64,000 bases of DNA from Micromonospora cathayae (lineage in GTDB: Bacteria > Actinomycetota > Actinomycetes > Mycobacteriales > Micromonosporaceae): contig NZ_CP118615.1 of the NCBI RefSeq assembly GCF_028993575.1, positions 7,035,001-7,099,000 of the forward strand, written 5' to 3'. Positions 44,090-52,738 of the stretch are shown piece by piece; the stretch's first letter is position 1; each line of letters opens with the position of its first letter. A program made the translations under genes and the position numbers. Under the pieces are notes generated by a model. That model was not told where the DNA came from. It worked only from the letters and a program-made list of their open reading frames with translations, and did not search any database.

Positions 44090-44218
44090 GGTGCGGCAGC
44101 GGTCACACCGACCACCGCCGCTCGCTCCCAGGTGGCGGTCACACCGACCACCGCCGGTCACCCCCCAGGTGGCGGTCACACCGACCACCGCCGGTCACCC
44201 CCCAGGTGGCGGTCACCC
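44090..44218. repeat. 37-bp tandem repeat at the end of the PLP dehydratase gene
   Basis: Identical 37-base units start at 44131 and 44168, a partial unit at 44205 and a degraded one at 44090. Each unit contains ggcggtcac, and the last one contains the dehydratase stop codon (44213-44215). It fills the gap to nadD. Confidence 0.85.
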
Positions 44219-45169
44219 CAGGTCGGTGGGGTCGGTGTTCGCGCCGCAGAGCACCACGGCGACCCGCTCCCCCGGCTCCGGGCGGTACGCCCCGGCGAGC
44301 AGCCCGGCCAGCGCCGCCGCCGCGCCGTGCTCCACCACCAGCCGGTACCGGTCCCAGAGCCAGCGTCGGGCGGCTACCAGGTCGTCGTCGGTGACCAGCA
44401 CCGACGTCACGGCGCAGCGCACCGCCACGTCGTACGCGATCTGCCCGAGCCGGCGTGCCCCGAGCGAGTCGGCCGCCAACCCGGACACCGCGACGTCGGT
44501 CGGCCCACCGGCAGCCAGGGCGGCGTGCAGGCTGGGCGCGCCGACCGGTTCCACGCCGACCAGCCGGGCCCGTCCGGCCAGGGCGGCGGCCACCCCGGCC
44601 AGCAGCCCGCCGCCGCCCACCGCAACCAGGACGGTGTCCACCCCACCGGTCTGCTCCCACAGCTCCACCCCGAGCGTCCCGGCCCCGGCCACCATGGCCG
44701 GCTGGTCGTACGCGTGGCAGAAGGCCGCCCCGGTCGCGGCGGCCCGTTCCGTCGCCGCCTCGTACGCCTCGGCGTACTCCCGGCCGACCTGCACCACGTG
44801 CGCGCCGAGGGTGGACAGCCGGCGGACCTTGGCCGCCGAGGACGTGGTGGGCAGGTAGATCTCCGCCGGCACACCGAGCCGGGCAGCGGCCCAGGCCACC
44901 GCCAGGCCGGCGTTCCCGCCGGAGGCCGCCACCACCCCGACGTCGGTCAGCTCGCCGGCCTCCGCCGCCGAGCGGAGCCGGTTCATCGCGCCCCGGGCCT
45001 TGAACGTGCCGGTGTGCTGGGTCAGCTCCAGCTTGAACCACAGCGGACCGGTGACCCACGACGGGCCGTCGGCGACGGTCGACGCGTCGACGGCGAGGAC
45101 CGGCGTCCGGCGCACCTGACCGGCGAGCCGGGCCATGGCGGCGTCGACGTCGTCCCTGGTGACGGTCAC
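44213..45169 (-). CDS. Threonine/serine dehydratase-like PLP enzyme
   Basis: A 318-residue fold-type II PLP enzyme. The Schiff-base Lys is in HTGTFKARGAMNRL, SGGNAG (about 79-84) binds the cofactor, and VAVGGGGLLAG is the phosphate-binding glycine loop. It resembles threonine ammonia-lyases and serine racemases without the regulatory ACT domain. The start is uncertain: GTG 45169 gives a normal N-terminus, but the frame stays open through the upstream 18-bp repeat and could add a VTDGPA-repeat tail. It ends inside a 37-bp repeat. Confidence 0.85.
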   Translation of the reverse strand: MTVTRDDVDAAMARLAGQVRRTPVLAVDASTVADGPSWVTGPLWFKLELTQHTGTFKARGAMNRLRSAAEAGELTDVGVVAASGGNAGLAVAWAAARLGVPAEIYLPTTSSAAKVRRLSTLGAHVVQVGREYAEAYEAATERAAATGAAFCHAYDQPAMVAGAGTLGVELWEQTGGVDTVLVAVGGGGLLAGVAAALAGRARLVGVEPVGAPSLHAALAAGGPTDVAVSGLAADSLGARRLGQIAYDVAVRCAVTSVLVTDDDLVAARRWLWDRYRLVVEHGAAAALAGLLAGAYRPEPGERVAVVLCGANTDPTDLG

Positions 45170-45262
45170 CGCGCCAGCCCGGCGTCGCCGGACGCCGACG
45201 TCGTCCGGGCCGGCGGCGTCGTCCGGGCCGTCCCACCGTCGCCGGCCACCGGTCACGTCCGC

Positions 45263-45388
45263 GCCGTCGGTCACGGCCGGGCCGTCGGTCACGGCCGGGC
45301 CGTCGGTCACGGCCGGGCCGTCGGTCACGGCCGGGCCGTCGGTCACGGCCGGGCCGTCGGTCACGGCCGGGCCGTCGGTCACGGCCGG
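45263..45388. repeat. Seven perfect 18-bp tandem repeats
   Basis: Seven units of gccgtcggtcacggccgg follow each other without change. Each unit carries a TGA on the minus strand, and the last one holds the actual stop codon of pepN (45379-45381). Longer flanking copies of gtccgggccgtcccaccgtc lie on both sides. Confidence 0.92.
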
Positions 45389-47895
45389 GCCGTCCCACCG
45401 TCGCCGGCCGTCGATGTCGTCCGGGCCGTGAGCGCACGACGCAGGTCGTCGTCGGCGTCGGTGACCACCCGCCGCAACCCGGGCGTCAGGTCGTCCCGGG
45501 CCAGCAGCGCCGCGGCCAGCTCCCGGGTCCGCGCGGCCACCGCGTAGCGGGGGAAGGCCAGCTGGGCGACCTCGTCGGCCACCCAGGCGGTACGCCGCCG
45601 CGCGGCCGCCGGCATGTCGGCGAAGTACCGCTCGACGTACGGGGCGGTCAGCTCGGCCTGCTCCGGCTGCCAGAAACCGGCCACGGTCGCCTCGACGAGC
45701 CGGTTCGACAGCTCGGTGTCGTGGCTGACCACTTCCCACGCGGCCTGCTTGGCCGCCGGGTCGGGTCGGGCCGCCCGGCACCGGGCCGCCTCCTCCGCCC
45801 CCTTGGCGCTCGGGTCGGCGGTCGCCTCGGCGGCGATCTCCGCCTCGCCGGCCGCGCCGAGCACCACCAGTCGCCGCAGCAGCAGCCAGCGCAGGTCCGC
45901 GTCGACGGCCAGCCCGTCCGGCACGTCCCGCCCGGCCAGCCAACCGCCGAGCAGCCGGGTGTCGGTGCTCGCGGCGATCAGACCACGGGCCGCGGCGAGC
46001 TGGAGCGAGCCCCCGGCGGACGCGCCGACCAGCAGTTTCCCGCAGGCACCGGCCACCTCGGTCAGCGCCGCCGCCCTGGCGGCCGGGTCGAGGTACCGGT
46101 CGACCAGGGACCGGCTGAGGCTCAGCACGTCCTCGGCGATGACCACCTCGGTCTCGGCGGGCAGCACCGCCGCGATCAACGCGACCAGCTCGGTGACCGG
46201 TCGCTCCCCGTCGGTCGCGGCGTGCAGCGCCTCGCCCCACAGCAACGCGCGGGCCAGCGGGTCGGCCAGGCCGGGCAGCACCAGCGGTACGGCGGCCACC
46301 GAGGCCGGGTCGAGCCGGACCTTGGCGAAGGTCAGGTCACCGTCGTTGGGCAGCAGCAGGCGGGCCGCCGGCTCGCCGGTCAGCTCGGCCAGGACGCTCC
46401 GGTCGCCGTCGAGGTCCACCTCCCGGCGGCGCAGCGTGCCGTCGGTCGAGTACAGCCCCACCCCGATCCGGTGCGGCCGCAGTACCGGATGCGTCGCCGG
46501 GGCGGTCTGCACGATCGCCACCTCGGCGTACCGGCCGTCGGAGTCCACCGCCACCTCGGCCCGCAGGGTGTTCACCTGGGCCCGGCGCAGCCAGCGCTCC
46601 GCCCAGTCGGTCACGTCCCGGCCGCTGGCGGCGGAGAGACCGGACAGCAGGTCGGCGAGGGTGGCGTTGCCGAACCGGTGTGCGGCGAAGTGCGCGTTCA
46701 GCCCGGCGAGGAACGCCTCGTCGCCGAGCCAGGCGACCAGTTGCCGCAGCACGCTGGCGCCCTTGGCGTACGAGATGCCGTCGAAGTTCAGCAGGCCCTC
46801 GGCGGCGTCGGCGACCTCCTCCGGAGCCACCGGGTGGGTCGACGGGCGCTGGTCGGCGGCGTACCCCCAGGCCTTGCGTTTCATCGCGAACGTGGTCCAC
46901 GCCCGGTCGAAGCGGGTCGCCTCGGCGGTCACCCGGGTGCCGAGGTACTCGGCGAACGACTCGTTCAGCCACAGGTCGTCCCACCAGCGCATGGTGACCA
47001 GGTCGCCGAACCACATGTGTGCCATCTCGTGGGCGATCGTGGTGGCCCGCTGCTCGCGCTGGGTGTCGGTGACCGCCGAACGGAAGACGTAGTCGTCGCG
47101 CAGGGTCACCAGGCCCGGGTTCTCCATCGCGCCGGCGTTGAACTCCGGCACGAACGCCTGGTCGTACTTGCCGAACGGGTACCGCTCGGTGAACATCGCG
47201 TGGAACCGGTCGAAGCACTGCTTCGTGATCGCGAACAGCTCCTCGGCGTCGGCGTCCAGGTGCGCGGCGAGGGACCGCCGACAGTAGAGGCCGAGCGGGA
47301 TGCCGTCGTGCTCGTCGTGCCGGGCATGGTACGGCCCGGCGATCAGCGAGACCAGGTACGTGGACAGCGGCACGGTCGGCGCGAACTCCCAGCGCCCGGG
47401 GCGGGGGGTCGCGGCGAGCAGCCCGTTGGCGGCCACCGTCCACTCCGGTGGGGCGGTGACCGACAGGGTCACCGGGGCCTTCAGGTCGGGCTGGTCGAAG
47501 GCGGCGTAGAGCCGCTGCACGTCGTCGAGGAAGGACATCGCGTACAGGTACGTCTCGCCGTCGACCGGGTCGACGAACCGGTGCATTCCCTCACCGGTGT
47601 TCGAGTACGCCATCTCCGCCTCGACGGTCAGCGTGTTCGTGGCGGCCAGCCCGGCCAGCGGAAGCCGGTTGTCGGCCAGCAGGCCCGGGTCCAGATCGCG
47701 GTCGTTGAGGCGTACCCGGACCAGGTGGGCGGGCTTGACCTCGACGAAGGTGGCAGCTCCGGGGGTGGCCCGGAATTCGACGGTGGCGTGGGAGCGGAAG
47801 CGGTCACCGGCGGTCAGGTCCAGGTCGACCCGGTACGACTCGACGGTAATCAACGCGCCACGCGCAGTCGCCTCTACACGACTCAGGCTCGGCAT
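45379..47895 (-). CDS. pepN: Aminopeptidase N
   Basis: An 838-residue M1 metallo-aminopeptidase. The substrate-recognition motif GAMEN is near residue 255, and the zinc motif HEMAHMWFGDL with NESFAEY about 20 residues later begins near 290. The remaining C-terminal ERAP1-like domain is complete. ATG 47895 is chosen because AGGA stands 7 bases upstream; an in-frame ATG further up lacks support. It would trim N-terminal residues from peptides in the cytoplasm. Its last codons merge with the 18-bp repeats. Confidence 0.95.
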   Translation of the reverse strand: MPSLSRVEATARGALITVESYRVDLDLTAGDRFRSHATVEFRATPGAATFVEVKPAHLVRVRLNDRDLDPGLLADNRLPLAGLAATNTLTVEAEMAYSNTGEGMHRFVDPVDGETYLYAMSFLDDVQRLYAAFDQPDLKAPVTLSVTAPPEWTVAANGLLAATPRPGRWEFAPTVPLSTYLVSLIAGPYHARHDEHDGIPLGLYCRRSLAAHLDADAEELFAITKQCFDRFHAMFTERYPFGKYDQAFVPEFNAGAMENPGLVTLRDDYVFRSAVTDTQREQRATTIAHEMAHMWFGDLVTMRWWDDLWLNESFAEYLGTRVTAEATRFDRAWTTFAMKRKAWGYAADQRPSTHPVAPEEVADAAEGLLNFDGISYAKGASVLRQLVAWLGDEAFLAGLNAHFAAHRFGNATLADLLSGLSAASGRDVTDWAERWLRRAQVNTLRAEVAVDSDGRYAEVAIVQTAPATHPVLRPHRIGVGLYSTDGTLRRREVDLDGDRSVLAELTGEPAARLLLPNDGDLTFAKVRLDPASVAAVPLVLPGLADPLARALLWGEALHAATDGERPVTELVALIAAVLPAETEVVIAEDVLSLSRSLVDRYLDPAARAAALTEVAGACGKLLVGASAGGSLQLAAARGLIAASTDTRLLGGWLAGRDVPDGLAVDADLRWLLLRRLVVLGAAGEAEIAAEATADPSAKGAEEAARCRAARPDPAAKQAAWEVVSHDTELSNRLVEATVAGFWQPEQAELTAPYVERYFADMPAAARRRTAWVADEVAQLAFPRYAVAARTRELAAALLARDDLTPGLRRVVTDADDDLRRALTARTTSTAGDGGTARP

Positions 47896-47963
47896 CCGCT
47901 TATCCTGCCCGATGAGGGAACCGGACCGCGTTCCCAATACTCTCGGCAGTGGAGGAAGTAACA

Positions 47964-48182
47964 ATGGGTCAGCACCCCAAGGGCGATTTCGACCTGTCCC
48001 GGGCCGTCTGGCAGCGCGCCGAGGGAGACACCTCCGACAGTGCGGTCGAGGTCGCCTTCGTCGACGACCTGATCGGCATGCGGAACTCGGCCGAGCCGGA
48101 CGGCCCCGTCCTGGTCTTCACCCAGGCGGAGTGGGACGCCTTCGTCGCCGGTGCCCAGGACGGCGAGTTCGACCTCGACTAG
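47964..48182 (+). CDS. DUF397 domain protein
   Basis: A 72-residue protein. WQRAEGDTSDSAVEVAFVDDLIGMRNSAEPDGPVLVFTQAEWDAFVAGAQDGEFD is a DUF397 domain in order. Such proteins usually pair with an XRE regulator gene in actinobacteria and act as small toxin- or regulator-like partners, but no partner is next to it here. GGAGGA precedes ATG 47964. The gene is divergent from pepN. Confidence 0.88.
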   Translation: MGQHPKGDFDLSRAVWQRAEGDTSDSAVEVAFVDDLIGMRNSAEPDGPVLVFTQAEWDAFVAGAQDGEFDLD

Positions 48183-48192
48183 GCCCGGTGTC

Positions 48193-48229
48193 GACGCGTC
48201 CGTTCCCGGTCCTCGGGAACGGACGCGTC
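48193..48229 (+). terminator. Terminator after the DUF397 gene
   Basis: GACGCGTCCGTTCCCG (48193-48208) and CGGGAACGGACGCGTC (48214-48229) form a perfect 16-bp stem with a 5-base loop, 10 bases after the stop codon. Confidence 0.85.
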
Positions 48230-48344
48230 GCGTGTTCCTCGGTGGCCGGTGCCGGCTGTCCCGCACCCCCGCTACGAGCTGGTCGTGCCGCCACCGGTCG
48301 CGTCGCTGGTCGCCCGCGCCGAGCCGGTGACCGCAGGTGGTGCT

Positions 48345-48734
48345 TCACCGGTCGCCGTCGCCCCAGCCGAGGGCACCCGGCCCGGCGGCGTGGTGGAACC
48401 CCGGATGGCCGGACACGTCGGCACACCGTTCACCGTCCGGCCCGACCGCGCCGCAGAACAACGGCCCGGCCCGGTGCCAGGCCCCGGCCGGGGACAGGGC
48501 GGCGGCGCCGAGGAGAAGTTCCGGGCGGAGCGTGCCGAGCGCCTCGGCGTATCCGACCGCCCGTTCACGCGCCTCGGCCAGGTCGGCCGCCTCGAACGTG
48601 AGATGCGCGGTGAACCGTCGCCCCGACCTGCCCGCCGCCCCCGTCCCCAGCCCGCCGCCCTGAAGCCGGCCCGACCGGCGGGTGGCGGCGCTGCCCGGGT
48701 TCTCCGGCCAGCGTGGCGACCTGTTGTCCTTCAT
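48345..48734 (-). CDS. Hypothetical protein with Cys/His-containing C-terminus
   Basis: A 129-residue protein that I do not recognise. The C-terminal third reads FCGAVGPDGERCADVSGHPGFHHAAG, with spaced Cys and His residues that could bind a metal. An AEARERAVGYAEALG helix precedes it. GGGGAGA at good spacing before ATG 48734 and the structured sequence favour a real gene over an open-frame artefact. It is divergent from the P450 gene; 48735-49100 between them holds only short direct repeats (ccgtgacccgtccag type). Confidence 0.55.
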   Translation of the reverse strand: MKDNRSPRWPENPGSAATRRSGRLQGGGLGTGAAGRSGRRFTAHLTFEAADLAEARERAVGYAEALGTLRPELLLGAAALSPAGAWHRAGPLFCGAVGPDGERCADVSGHPGFHHAAGPGALGWGDGDR

Positions 48735-49100
48735 CCGGTTTTCTCCCCATGGTCGACTCTGGTGGTCGGCGACCGGTCCGCGACCGGTCGCCCGTGACCC
48801 GTCCAGCTCAGGAGTCCGGACCGGTCACCCGCGACCCGTCCAGCCAAGCAGGATCAGCCGCCACGGGGAGGAGCCAGCGGGGCCAGCCGATGCTGGCCCA
48901 CACCCCACAGCCCCACCCCCACGCCACCGCTTCCGCCCGCCCGCCGGCCGCTTCCAGCCGTCCCGGGCGACGGTCCCGGGCGGCCGGGCCGGGATTCATC
49001 GGGCCCGGCCCGGGTAGACGCAGCCCGGTCGGTCTTCCGCCGCACGTTGCTCGGGGCATCGTCGCCGGCCGCGTCCACCCCGTCCGCACCAGGAGGCGAG

Positions 49101-50348
49101 ATGTCCGGAATTCCCGCCGATCGCAGCCCGGACAGCACCCTCGCCCTGCTCCGGGACGGCTACCGGTTCGTCACGAACCGCTGCGAGCGGTACGGCGGGG
49201 ACGCCTTCCGGACCCGGCTGCTGCTCACCCCCACCATCTGCCTGCGCGGCCGGGCCGGTACGGAGTTGTTCTACGACGAGGAACTCCTCCAGCGGCACGG
49301 GGCGGCACCCACCCGCGTCCAGCGCACCCTGCTCGGACGGGGCGGGGTACAGGGCCTCGACGGCCCGGCCCACCGCAGGCGCAAGGCGATGCTGATGTCG
49401 GTGATGACCCCGGCCGGCATCCAGCGGCTCGTCCGGCTGTTCGCCGACGAGTGGCGGGCCCGGATCCCGGCCTGGGAACGGGCCGACCGGGTGGTGCTCT
49501 ACGACGAGGTGGGGCTGCTGCTCACCCGGGCGGTGTGCGCCTGGGCGGGGGTGCCGCTGGCCGAACCGGAGGTGGCCCGCAGGGCCGCCGACCTACACCA
49601 CATGATCGAGACACCGGTGACGGTCGGCCCCCGGTACTGGCGGGGGCGCTGGGCCCGGCTCCGGGCGGAACGCTGGCTCGGCGGGATCATCGAACGGGAA
49701 CGGATCGGGCTGCTGCCCGCACCCGACGGCAGCGCGCTGCGGATCGTCGCCGAACACCGCGACGCCGACGACGAACTGCTCCCCCGGCGGACCGCCGCGG
49801 TCGAACTGCTGAACCTGCTGCGCCCGACGGTGGCCGTCGACCGGTACGTGGTCTTCGCCGCGCTGGCCCTGCACGAGCATCCGGCGTGGCGGGAGCGGGT
49901 CCGGGCCGGAGAGGCCGAGACCGAGCAGTTCGTCCAGGAGGTACGCCGGTTCTACCCGTTCTTCCCGATGGCCGCCGCCCGGGTCCGGCGGCCCTTCGAG
50001 TGGCAGGGGCAGCACTTCCCGCGCGGTCGGCGGGTGCTGCTCGACCTGTACGCCACCAACCACCACCCGGACCTGTGGCCCGAGCCGGGACGGTTCCGGC
50101 CGGAACGGTTCGCCGACTGGTCCGGAGACCCGAACAGTTTCGTCCCGCAGGGCGGCGGGGAGCACTGGACCGGGCACCGCTGTGCCGGCGAGTGGCTCAC
50201 CATCGCCCTGATGAAGGAAGCCGTCACCCTGCTGACCTCGGCGATGCGCTACGACGTACCGCAGCAGGACCTGACGCTCAGCCTGCGCCGGATGCCGGCC
50301 CTGCCGGCGAGCCGGTTCGTGCTCGACGGGGTACGCCGGACCGCCTGA
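49101..50348 (+). CDS. Cytochrome P450, CYP152-like fatty acid peroxygenase
   Basis: A 415-residue P450. The heme-ligand region is PQGGGEHWTGHRCAGEWLTIA with Cys near residue 362, which matches the CYP152 pattern (GGG..H..GHRCxGE) rather than the usual FxxGxHxCxG. ELLNLLRPTVAV near residue 240 carries the Arg-Pro pair that in CYP152 enzymes binds the fatty-acid carboxylate and lets H2O2 be used in place of a reductase. AGGAGG precedes the ATG at ideal spacing. It may hydroxylate or decarboxylate fatty acids. No redox partner gene is near, which fits. Confidence 0.85.
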   Translation: MSGIPADRSPDSTLALLRDGYRFVTNRCERYGGDAFRTRLLLTPTICLRGRAGTELFYDEELLQRHGAAPTRVQRTLLGRGGVQGLDGPAHRRRKAMLMSVMTPAGIQRLVRLFADEWRARIPAWERADRVVLYDEVGLLLTRAVCAWAGVPLAEPEVARRAADLHHMIETPVTVGPRYWRGRWARLRAERWLGGIIERERIGLLPAPDGSALRIVAEHRDADDELLPRRTAAVELLNLLRPTVAVDRYVVFAALALHEHPAWRERVRAGEAETEQFVQEVRRFYPFFPMAAARVRRPFEWQGQHFPRGRRVLLDLYATNHHPDLWPEPGRFRPERFADWSGDPNSFVPQGGGEHWTGHRCAGEWLTIALMKEAVTLLTSAMRYDVPQQDLTLSLRRMPALPASRFVLDGVRRTA

Positions 50349-50370
50349 ACGAACCGCACCCGCCGGTCGG

Positions 50371-50479
50371 CCTCACACCTGCGGATGCGGCACACCGGCC
50401 CTCACGCCTGCGGATGCGGCACACCGGCCCTCACACCTGCGGATGCGGCACACCGGGCTCACGCCTGCGGGTGCAGCAC
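50371..50479. repeat. 29-bp tandem repeat at the end of a broken gene
   Basis: Units start at 50371, 50400 and 50429, with a diverged fourth at 50458. The fourth is the natural end of the alcohol dehydrogenase remnant, including its stop codon, so the others look like copies of that end. Confidence 0.85.
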
Positions 50480-50730
50480 GGTACGCAGGCAGCCGTCCTG
50501 CTTCTTCTCGAAGATCTCGTACCCGCGCGCGCCCTGCGTCAACGGCATCGGGTGGGTGGCCAGGTAGCCGGGGTCCATCTCGCCGGCGGCGATCCGGTCC
50601 AGCAGCATCGGGATGTAGCGCTGGGCGTGCATCTGGCCCATCCGCAGCACCAGGGCCTTGTTCATGGCCGCGCCGAGGGGGAACGCCGAAACGACCGTGC
50701 CGCCCGCCCGTCCATACAGCCGCCCGCCCG
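50459..50730 (-). pseudogene. C-terminal remnant of a zinc-dependent alcohol dehydrogenase
   Basis: About 85 residues match the C-terminus of formaldehyde/alcohol dehydrogenases of the FDH-like zinc type: FPLGAAMNKALVLRMGQMHAQRYIP, then LLDRIAAGEMDPGYLATHPMPL and GYEIFEKKQDGCLRTVLHP. A short GRAGGTVV before it looks like a shortened version of the glycine-rich strand. The cofactor and zinc domains upstream are missing, replaced by the start of the glycosyltransferase gene. I see no functional start codon. It is a deletion remnant. Confidence 0.8.
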
Positions 50731-50774
50731 TAAAGTCGTGTTTGACCGGGGCGATTACGGGCACGTGGAGCGGC

Positions 50775-51902
50775 GTGACCGCCCCGGCCCGCCCGTCGCC
50801 CGACGTACCCGCCTCCCCCGGGCCGCACCCCGGCCCGGTGGCGGCCGGACCCCACTCCGCCCCGGAGCGGGTCGGGCAGCATCCCGTCCCGGAGAAGGTC
50901 GGGCAGCATCCCGCACCGGCGACCGACGGCACGCTGCCCGTGTCGTACGTGCTGCCGCTGCGCTGGTCCGACGACCACGAGCTGGCCGACCTCACCGACT
51001 ACCTGCGCTGGCTCGCCGCCCGGGTCGAGGTGACCGTGGTCGACGCTTCCCCGCCCGGGGTGTTCGCCCGGCACGCCGCCGCCTGGCGTGGCCTGGTCCG
51101 GCACGTGCCTCCGGACCCGGCGCTACGCGGCACCAACGGGAAGGTGCTCGGCGTCCTCACCGGCGTCTGCCTGGCCAGGCACGAACACGTCGTCATCGCC
51201 GACGACGACGTCCGGTACGACGACGCGGGGCTGCACGCCGTGCACCGGCTGCTGGACCGGGTGGACCTGGTCCGGCCGCAGAACCACTTCGATCCGCTGC
51301 CGTGGCACGCGTACTGGGACACCGGGCGGATCCTGCTCAACCGGGCGTTCGGCGCGGACTACCCGGGCACCCTGGCGGTGCGCCGGAGCACCTTCCGCGC
51401 CATGGGCGGCTACGACCCGGACGTGCTCTTCGAGAACCTGGAACTGATCCGCACCGTGCGGGCGTACGGGGGAACCGAGGCGGCACCGCCCGGGCTCTAC
51501 GTACGCCGGCTGCCGCCGGTGGCCCGGCACTTCCGGGGCCAGCGGGTCCGGCAGGCGTACGACGACCTGGCCCAACCGGTACGACTGGCCGTCTTCCTCG
51601 CGGTGCTGCCGGCCCTCGGCGCGGCCGTCCGGGCCCGCCGGACCGGTCTGCTGTTCGGCGCGGTGGCCGCGACGGTGGCGCTGGCCGAGGCGGGCCGCCG
51701 GCGGGCCGGCGGCACCCGGGTCTTCCCCCCGGCGACCGCGCTGGCCGCCCCGTTCTGGGTGCTGGAGCGGGCCGCCTGTTCCTGGCTGGCCGTGGGGCAG
51801 CGGCTGCTGTGCGGCGGCGTCCGGTACGCCGGCACCCGGATCGCCCGCGCCGCCCACTCCGAACGCGCCCTCCGGCAGGCGCGGCTGAGAGCGCCCCGCT
51901 AG
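50775..51902 (+). CDS. Glycosyltransferase family 2-like protein
   Basis: A 375-residue protein. A Pro-rich N-terminal tail (1-45) is followed by a GT-A domain: SYVLPLRWSDDHELADLTDYL, the DDD motif in VVIADDDVRYDDAGLHAV, and FENLELIRTVRAYGG in the acceptor region. One or two hydrophobic segments near residue 285-330 (LAVFLAVLPALGAAV, LLFGAVAATVALAEA) suggest membrane association. GGAG lies 5 bases before GTG 50775; the frame is open further up inside the dehydrogenase remnant. Donor and acceptor sugars are unknown. Confidence 0.75.
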   Translation: MTAPARPSPDVPASPGPHPGPVAAGPHSAPERVGQHPVPEKVGQHPAPATDGTLPVSYVLPLRWSDDHELADLTDYLRWLAARVEVTVVDASPPGVFARHAAAWRGLVRHVPPDPALRGTNGKVLGVLTGVCLARHEHVVIADDDVRYDDAGLHAVHRLLDRVDLVRPQNHFDPLPWHAYWDTGRILLNRAFGADYPGTLAVRRSTFRAMGGYDPDVLFENLELIRTVRAYGGTEAAPPGLYVRRLPPVARHFRGQRVRQAYDDLAQPVRLAVFLAVLPALGAAVRARRTGLLFGAVAATVALAEAGRRRAGGTRVFPPATALAAPFWVLERAACSWLAVGQRLLCGGVRYAGTRIARAAHSERALRQARLRAPR

Positions 51903-52005
51903 CCGATCCCCGGACCGTACGAGGCTTCGACCGCTGACCGCGCGACCACCGCCGCGCCGTCATCCGGCGACCCGGCCGCTGACCGCTGACCGCTGACCCG
52001 GGACA

Positions 52006-52055
52006 GCGAATCGCGGCCACCGACCGGCGGGAAGCCGGGGATGGCCGCGATTCGC
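52006..52055. terminator. Terminator between glycosyltransferase and DUF3618 genes
   Basis: GCGAATCGCGGCCA (52006-52019) pairs perfectly with TGGCCGCGATTCGC (52042-52055); the loop of 22 bases has its own CCGGC/GCCGG pairing. It lies between convergent genes. Before it, ccgctga is repeated several times (51932-51998). Confidence 0.75.
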
Positions 52056-52081
52056 GGAGTGTGACGGCGCGGACCGCCGGA

Positions 52082-52738
52082 TCAGTACCGGACCTGTTCG
52101 CGCGACTGCTGCGCCTGGTCCCGTACGTCGTGCGCGGCCGACCGGGTGTCCTCCTTGACCGCCTGCACGGCCTCCTGGGCGGTCGACCGCACCGACTCGG
52201 TGGCCCGCTGCGCCGGCTCGCGGAGCTGCTCCTTCACCTCGCCGGCGACCTCGCCCAGCTTCTCGGTGACCACGTGGGAGTGCTCGCGGGCCTTCTCCTT
52301 GACCTGGGTGGCCGCCCGCTGCTCCCGGTCGGTGGCCGGCAGCAGGGACGAGGCCAGCCAGCCCACGCCGAACGCGATCAGACCGGCGGCGAGCGGGTTG
52401 CCCTGGGACTTCTGCCGGATCACCTGGGGCGTACGCTGCGCCGCGTCCTGCACCGACGAGGCGGCCGAGTGCGCGGCGTGGCCGACGCCGGACGCCGCCG
52501 ACGAGGCGCGGTCGGTGACCGAGTGGGCGGCGTGCCCGCCGGCGTGGCCGAGATCCGACGCGGTTCCCATGACCCTGTCCCTCACATTCTGCAGAGCGCT
52601 GCGCGCCCGCTGCTTGCGGTCATCGACGATGCGGCTCGGGCTGACCTTGTACGCCAGGGCGTCCACATCGGAGCTGAGGTTGTTGCGGGTGGCTTCGATC
52701 TCCCGGCGGATCTGCTCGGGGTCGGTGCTGGTGCTCAT
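52082..52738 (-). CDS. DUF3618 domain-containing protein
   Basis: A 218-residue protein. The N-terminus DPEQIRREIEATRNNLSSDVDALAYKVSPSRIVDDRK is the DUF3618 domain. Middle and C-terminal parts are long amphipathic, probably coiled-coil stretches rich in Ala/Gln/Glu (AAGVGHAAHSAASSVQDAAQ type), with one short hydrophobic segment (AAGLIAFGVGWLASSLL). It is the last of three same-strand genes that look like an envelope-stress set. ATG 52738 overlaps the stop of the preceding gene by four bases. Confidence 0.85.
   Translation of the reverse strand: MSTSTDPEQIRREIEATRNNLSSDVDALAYKVSPSRIVDDRKQRARSALQNVRDRVMGTASDLGHAGGHAAHSVTDRASSAASGVGHAAHSAASSVQDAAQRTPQVIRQKSQGNPLAAGLIAFGVGWLASSLLPATDREQRAATQVKEKAREHSHVVTEKLGEVAGEVKEQLREPAQRATESVRSTAQEAVQAVKEDTRSAAHDVRDQAQQSREQVRY

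Noticed and set aside
45263..45388. CRISPR array
   Set aside because: The 18-bp units are directly adjacent without unique spacers, and no cas genes are near. The same holds for the 29- and 37-bp arrays.
48713..51937. Plus-strand open frame of 1074 codons
   Set aside because: It runs through the P450 and glycosyltransferase genes in another frame and has Arg/Pro/Gly-rich translation without domains; both real genes have good starts and motifs.
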